Shown: positions 61,016 to 64,000 of the stretch, one piece after another
Position numbering within the stretch: position 1 is the stretch's first letter
Layout of the letters: every line of letters starts with the position of its first letter
Origin: Castellaniella denitrificans
GTDB lineage: Bacteria; Pseudomonadota; Gammaproteobacteria; Burkholderiales; Burkholderiaceae_B
Length of the DNA: 64,000 bases
Direction of reading: 5' to 3'
Assembly: GCF_042653765.1 (NCBI RefSeq)
Contig: NZ_JBHSEZ010000004.1
Location: forward strand, 186,001-250,000
Made by a program: the position numbers and the translations under genes
The notes under the pieces: generated by a model
What the model was told of the DNA's origin: nothing
The model's input: the letters and a program-made list of their open reading frames with translations, nothing else
Database searches by the model: none

Positions 61016-61613
61016 CCAATGCGCGCATGGGCGCATAGTCCATGCCCACGCCGTGTTGGATCGCGGAGAAGTACGTGGTCCTGTCCGCATCCCACTGGCT
61101 GTAGTCCAAGAGGCCGCGACCGGCCTGCACCGCCATCACATCGGCCAGCAAACGGGACAGACGTCCGTTGCCTTCGCGGAACGGATGAATGAGGATGAGT
61201 TCGACATGGCAGACGGCGATGGCCTCGGCCAAGGCGCTGTCGTCGATATCATGGCAGGGCGTGTAGCGATGCAGGTATTTCCGCTCGAACTCGTCCAGCA
61301 ATCGGGGAATCTGCATGGCGGCGGCGAAATGGAAGCCGTCCTTGCTCATGTTGACAGACCGGGGCCGCCCGGCCCAGTCGTACAGATTGCCCAGCCACTG
61401 ATAGTGCCATCCCATCAGGTCGGCCACGTCCAGCCGCCGATTGGGAAACTGCTCCCGCATCATCCGTTCATAGAGCCGCAGCAACAGCCTCGTCTCGAGT
61501 TCGACCATCACGGCCGGATCCGTGATGCCTTGCCGATTCCGCAGCACCTGCGCGTTTGATCCGGGCTGGTATTCAGCCTGCGAACCGGTTGCTTGGTAAC
61601 GGTTGGAGGTCAT
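60984..61613 (-). CDS. Fic-family protein (AMP-transferase type)
   Basis: The 209-residue protein has the full Fic motif HPFREGNGRLSR from H143, with both arginines, and an upstream MHxxW-like ADLMGWHYQWLGNLYDWAG. Fic enzymes attach AMP (or similar) to target proteins. There is no inhibitory helix inside the protein, so inhibition would have to come from a separate antitoxin. The ATG at 61611-61613 lies four bases after the phzF-like stop. Confidence 0.92.
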   Translation of the reverse strand: MTSNRYQATGSQAEYQPGSNAQVLRNRQGITDPAVMVELETRLLLRLYERMMREQFPNRRLDVADLMGWHYQWLGNLYDWAGRPRSVNMSKDGFHFAAAMQIPRLLDEFERKYLHRYTPCHDIDDSALAEAIAVCHVELILIHPFREGNGRLSRLLADVMAVQAGRGLLDYSQWDADRTTYFSAIQHGVGMDYAPMRALVSVALAGQGG

Positions 61614-61617
61614 GCCA

Positions 61618-62493
61618 TCATGATCCGCCCAACGCCCGCACCGTCCCCGAAATCCGGATGCTGGCGCCAATTTCCGGCGGGATTTCCGCATGGATCCGGC
61701 TGGGCGAACCCATGTCCTCGCCCTGGAGGATGTCGATGGCGCCACCGTGCGGCCAGCCCGCATCCCGCAGATAGCCGGCCAGCGCCGCGGCCGCGGCACC
61801 CGTGGCCGGATCTTCGTACACGCCGCCCGACGCGAAAGGGTTGCGGGCATGGAAAAACGTCGGCCGTTCCGGGTAGACCAAGGCGATGGTGGCAAAGCCG
61901 TGCGCCAGCATCAAAGTGCGGCCAGCGGCCTGGTCGTAGCGCATCTCGGCCAGCCGCTGCCGGCTGGACAGCGGCAGGATGAGATGCCGCGCGCCGCCTT
62001 CGGCGACGGCCGGAGCCAGGGACGGATGCAGATCCGCGGTCGTCAGGCCGAACAGCATCAAGCTGTCTCGCAGCAGATCCGACGAGGCCGGCTCGCTGCG
62101 CGTTGGCGGCGACTGCAGGATGGCCATCAGGCGGGTCCCCTTCCGCCGTCCTTCGACGGTGATCCGGGCCTTGTTGAGCTGCAGCGTGAACACGCCCTCG
62201 CCATGGCGCATGGCCAATGCCGCGCCCAGGGCAATGGTGGCATGCCCGCAGAAAGGCACTTCGATTTCCGGGGCGAAGTACCGCACGCGCCAGCCTTCGT
62301 CGGCGAGCGCCGCGAACGCCGTTTCGGAATAGCCGACCTCGGCGGCAATGGCCTGCATGGTGACGGCGTCCGGCAAGGCATCGCAAATGACGACACCGGC
62401 CGGATTGCCGCCGCTGTCGCCATCCGAAAACGCGGCCAGCCGGTCCACGGGATAGCCGTTGATTTGCTGGCTGGCGGTGGCATTCAAGGTCAT
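61618..62493 (-). CDS. PhzF-family isomerase/epimerase-like protein
   Basis: The 291-residue protein has the PhzF fold: RLAAFSDGDSGGNPAGVVIC, SETAFAAL with the catalytic Glu of the family, RYFAPEIEVPFCGHATIALG, and EDPATGAAAAALAGYL near the end. No phenazine genes are near, so it is one of the many PhzF-like proteins of unknown substrate. It is directly upstream of fic. Confidence 0.92.
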   Translation of the reverse strand: MTLNATASQQINGYPVDRLAAFSDGDSGGNPAGVVICDALPDAVTMQAIAAEVGYSETAFAALADEGWRVRYFAPEIEVPFCGHATIALGAALAMRHGEGVFTLQLNKARITVEGRRKGTRLMAILQSPPTRSEPASSDLLRDSLMLFGLTTADLHPSLAPAVAEGGARHLILPLSSRQRLAEMRYDQAAGRTLMLAHGFATIALVYPERPTFFHARNPFASGGVYEDPATGAAAAALAGYLRDAGWPHGGAIDILQGEDMGSPSRIHAEIPPEIGASIRISGTVRALGGS

Positions 62494-62702
62494 GTGAGGC
62501 TCACTTTTTCAGTTGATCCCCAGTTTACTTGAGGCTCATCCAGCGGCATCAAAAGCGCGCCGGCCAGCCATGCCGATGAGCGTCAACGACGCGGAGACGG
62601 CCCGGCCGCCGCAAAGGCAAGTCCGTCCCCCCCTGTTCCGGCATATTGAAGTATTGAATGAAACTCGGATACCGGCTCCCGGAGAGCTGTCTGGTCCGAG
62701 CC

Positions 62703-63542
62703 CTACCCCTTCAACTCCGCCGCATGAAAGGCGATGTGCTCACCGATGAAGCTGGCGATAAAGTAGTAGCTGTGGTCGTACCCGGCATGCCGGCGCACGG
62801 TCGACAGATACCCCGCTTCGAGGCAGGCTTCTTCCAGCAGTCCGGGCCGCAGCTGTTCGTCCAGGAACTCGTCGTCCAGGCCCTGGTCCACCAGCATCGG
62901 CAGGTGCTCCGAGGGCGAGGCCGCATGGATCAACGCCACCGCGTCCCACTGCGCCCACGCCTCGCGATCCTCGCCCAGGTAGGCGGTGAAGGCCTTTTGC
63001 CCCCAGGGCACCCGCGAAGGCGCGACGATGGGCGAGAAGGCCGACACGCTGCGGTAACGCCCGGGATGGCGCAAGGCGGTGACCAGCGCGCCATGTCCGC
63101 CCATGGAATGGCCGGCGATCGACCGCGCCGACGAAGCGGGGAAATGCTGTTCGATCAGGGCGGGCAGTTCCTCGGCCACGTAGTCCTGCATGCGGTAATG
63201 GGCGGCCCAGGGCGCCCGGGAGGCGTTCAGGTAGAAGCCCGCGCCCTGGCCCAGGTCGTAGGCCGGGTCGTCGGCCACGCCCTCGCCGCGCGGGCTGGTG
63301 TCGGGCGCGACCAGGATCAGGCCGTGGCGTTCGGCGTGCGCCTGGGCGCCCGCTTTGGTGATGAAGTTCTGTTCCGTGCAGGTCAGGCCGGACAGCCAGT
63401 ACAGCACGGGGCACGATTCGCCGCGCAGGGCGGCCGACGGCAGGAAGACGCCGATACGCATGTCGCATCCCAGCACGGCCGAGGCATGCCGCCAGACTTC
63501 CTGGCGGCCGCCGAAGCAGGCGTGTCGCTCAATGCGTTCCAT
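62703..63542 (-). CDS. fghA: S-formylglutathione hydrolase
   Basis: The 279-residue esterase D family enzyme hydrolyses S-formylglutathione to formate and glutathione in formaldehyde detoxification. It has LYWLSGLTCTEQNFITKAGAQ, the nucleophile in IAGHSMGGHGALVTAL and the late GYDHSYYFIASFIGEH with the catalytic His. It overlaps the end of frmA by 14 nt, so the two are coupled. Confidence 0.96.
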   Translation of the reverse strand: MERIERHACFGGRQEVWRHASAVLGCDMRIGVFLPSAALRGESCPVLYWLSGLTCTEQNFITKAGAQAHAERHGLILVAPDTSPRGEGVADDPAYDLGQGAGFYLNASRAPWAAHYRMQDYVAEELPALIEQHFPASSARSIAGHSMGGHGALVTALRHPGRYRSVSAFSPIVAPSRVPWGQKAFTAYLGEDREAWAQWDAVALIHAASPSEHLPMLVDQGLDDEFLDEQLRPGLLEEACLEAGYLSTVRRHAGYDHSYYFIASFIGEHIAFHAAELKG

Positions 63543-64000
63543 AGTGCACCACCGAACGGATGGATTTGCCTGCGTGCATCAGATCGAAGGCCTCGTTGAT
63601 GCCGTCCAGACCCATGGTGTGGGTGACGAAGGGCGCCAGGTCGATGTCGCCGCGCATGGCTTCCTGGACCATGCCGGGCAGCTGCGAGCGGCCCTTGACG
63701 CCGCCGAAGGCGGTGCCGCGCCAGGAGCGCCCGGTGACCAGCTGGAACGGCCGGGTGGAGATTTCCTGGCCGGCGCCCGCGACGCCGATGATGATGGACT
63801 GGCCCCAGCCCCGGTGGGCGCATTCCAGCGCGGCGCGCATGACGTTGACGTTGCCGATGCACTCGAAGCTGTGGTCCACGCCCCAGCCGGTCATGCCGAC
63901 GATGACCTGCTGGACGGGTTCGGCGTGGTCCTTGGGGTTGACGCAGTCGGTGGCGCCGAAGACCTTCGCCAGCGCGAACTTGTCGGGGTTGGTGTCCACG
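63529..64000 (-). CDS. frmA: S-(hydroxymethyl)glutathione dehydrogenase, C-terminal part (cut by window end)
   Basis: The visible 157 residues are the end of a class III alcohol dehydrogenase: DTNPDKFALAKVFGATDCVNPKDH, VDHSFECIGNVNVMRAAL, GRSWRGTAFGGVKGRSQLPGMV and INEAFDLMHAGKSIRSV. It oxidises the formaldehyde-glutathione adduct to S-formylglutathione. The N-terminal zinc-binding half is beyond the window. Confidence 0.95.
   Translation of the reverse strand, partial: VDTNPDKFALAKVFGATDCVNPKDHAEPVQQVIVGMTGWGVDHSFECIGNVNVMRAALECAHRGWGQSIIIGVAGAGQEISTRPFQLVTGRSWRGTAFGGVKGRSQLPGMVQEAMRGDIDLAPFVTHTMGLDGINEAFDLMHAGKSIRSVVHYGTH

Noticed and set aside
62494..62702. Possible small gene between the PhzF-like gene and fghA
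   Set aside because: The only open frame (62513-62749) is low-complexity, lacks a ribosome site and overlaps fghA. Nothing else is seen in this gap.

Overview
The window is GC-rich, densely packed chromosome of a betaproteobacterium. The order ffh / CcsA-like protein / PP0621-like protein / ampD, the AzlCD pair, YajQ, and a MocR regulator facing a DMT exporter all fit Burkholderiales, most likely Alcaligenaceae (Bordetella/Achromobacter/Castellaniella-like). There is no rRNA or species marker, so the genus is not claimed. A 130-base run of N (14845-14974) marks an assembly gap inside one gene.

Layout. 1-9.9 kb is core-like: the end of an amino-acid ABC importer, a DMT exporter facing its MocR regulator, ung, two tandem GGEEF diguanylate cyclases, a YbaK-type deacylase, a DUF2520 oxidoreductase, azlCD and the c-di-GMP-binding family protein YajQ. 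10-19 kb holds a Xre/RES toxin-antitoxin pair, azoR with a divergent LysR gene, an SbcCD/YhaON-like nuclease pair (gapped), a VOC protein, a permease with a CTCC motif and a MAPEG-like membrane protein. 19.6-22.1 kb is a flavin hydroxylase / DUF2783 / MarR unit with two clear palindromic operators.

22.1-48.2 kb is a catabolic island with visibly lower GC. It carries a complete branched-chain-type ABC importer (livFGMH plus a separate binding protein), a TRAP transporter (dctPQM), two LysR regulators, two MmgE/PrpD proteins (one with a Tat-like signal), an enone-reducing set (old-yellow-enzyme, PRISE-like SDR, Zn-alcohol dehydrogenase), an amidohydrolase, and a CoA module (two CoA-transferases, CitE-like lyase, acyl-CoA dehydrogenase, crotonase, thioesterase) with an aldehyde dehydrogenase. 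Four leftward promoters in the island share one architecture: a TGGAC(C/T) -35, an 18-base (once 17) spacer, a TAYACT-like -10, and a conserved block immediately upstream. This looks like a single LysR regulon. A 48-bp direct repeat (45 of 48 identical) lies at the left edge of the island and inside the DUF72 gene beyond its right edge, 26.5 kb apart.

48.2-57.9 kb is housekeeping: DUF72, an MFS transporter, a PhnB-like VOC protein, a TetR regulator with a large palindromic operator, tRNA-Gly(CCC), trmB, pip, thiS, a bacterioferritin lacking the haem-ligand Met, ffh, a CcsA/YpjD-like protein, a PP0621-like protein and ampD. At 58.0-59.9 kb a strongly AT-rich insert carries a single large gene joining an N-terminal DUF262 domain to a C-terminal Schlafen AlbA_2-like domain. 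This is the best candidate for an unusual defence gene. 59.9-64 kb holds a PEP-mutase-family enzyme, a Fic protein with a convergently encoded small protein carrying a Fic-inhibitor-like motif, a PhzF protein, and the formaldehyde pair fghA/frmA (frmA cut by the window end).

A roughly 92-nt dispersed repeat containing a hairpin occurs twice (938-1030 and 54069-54160). Compensatory changes in its stem suggest a selected RNA structure.
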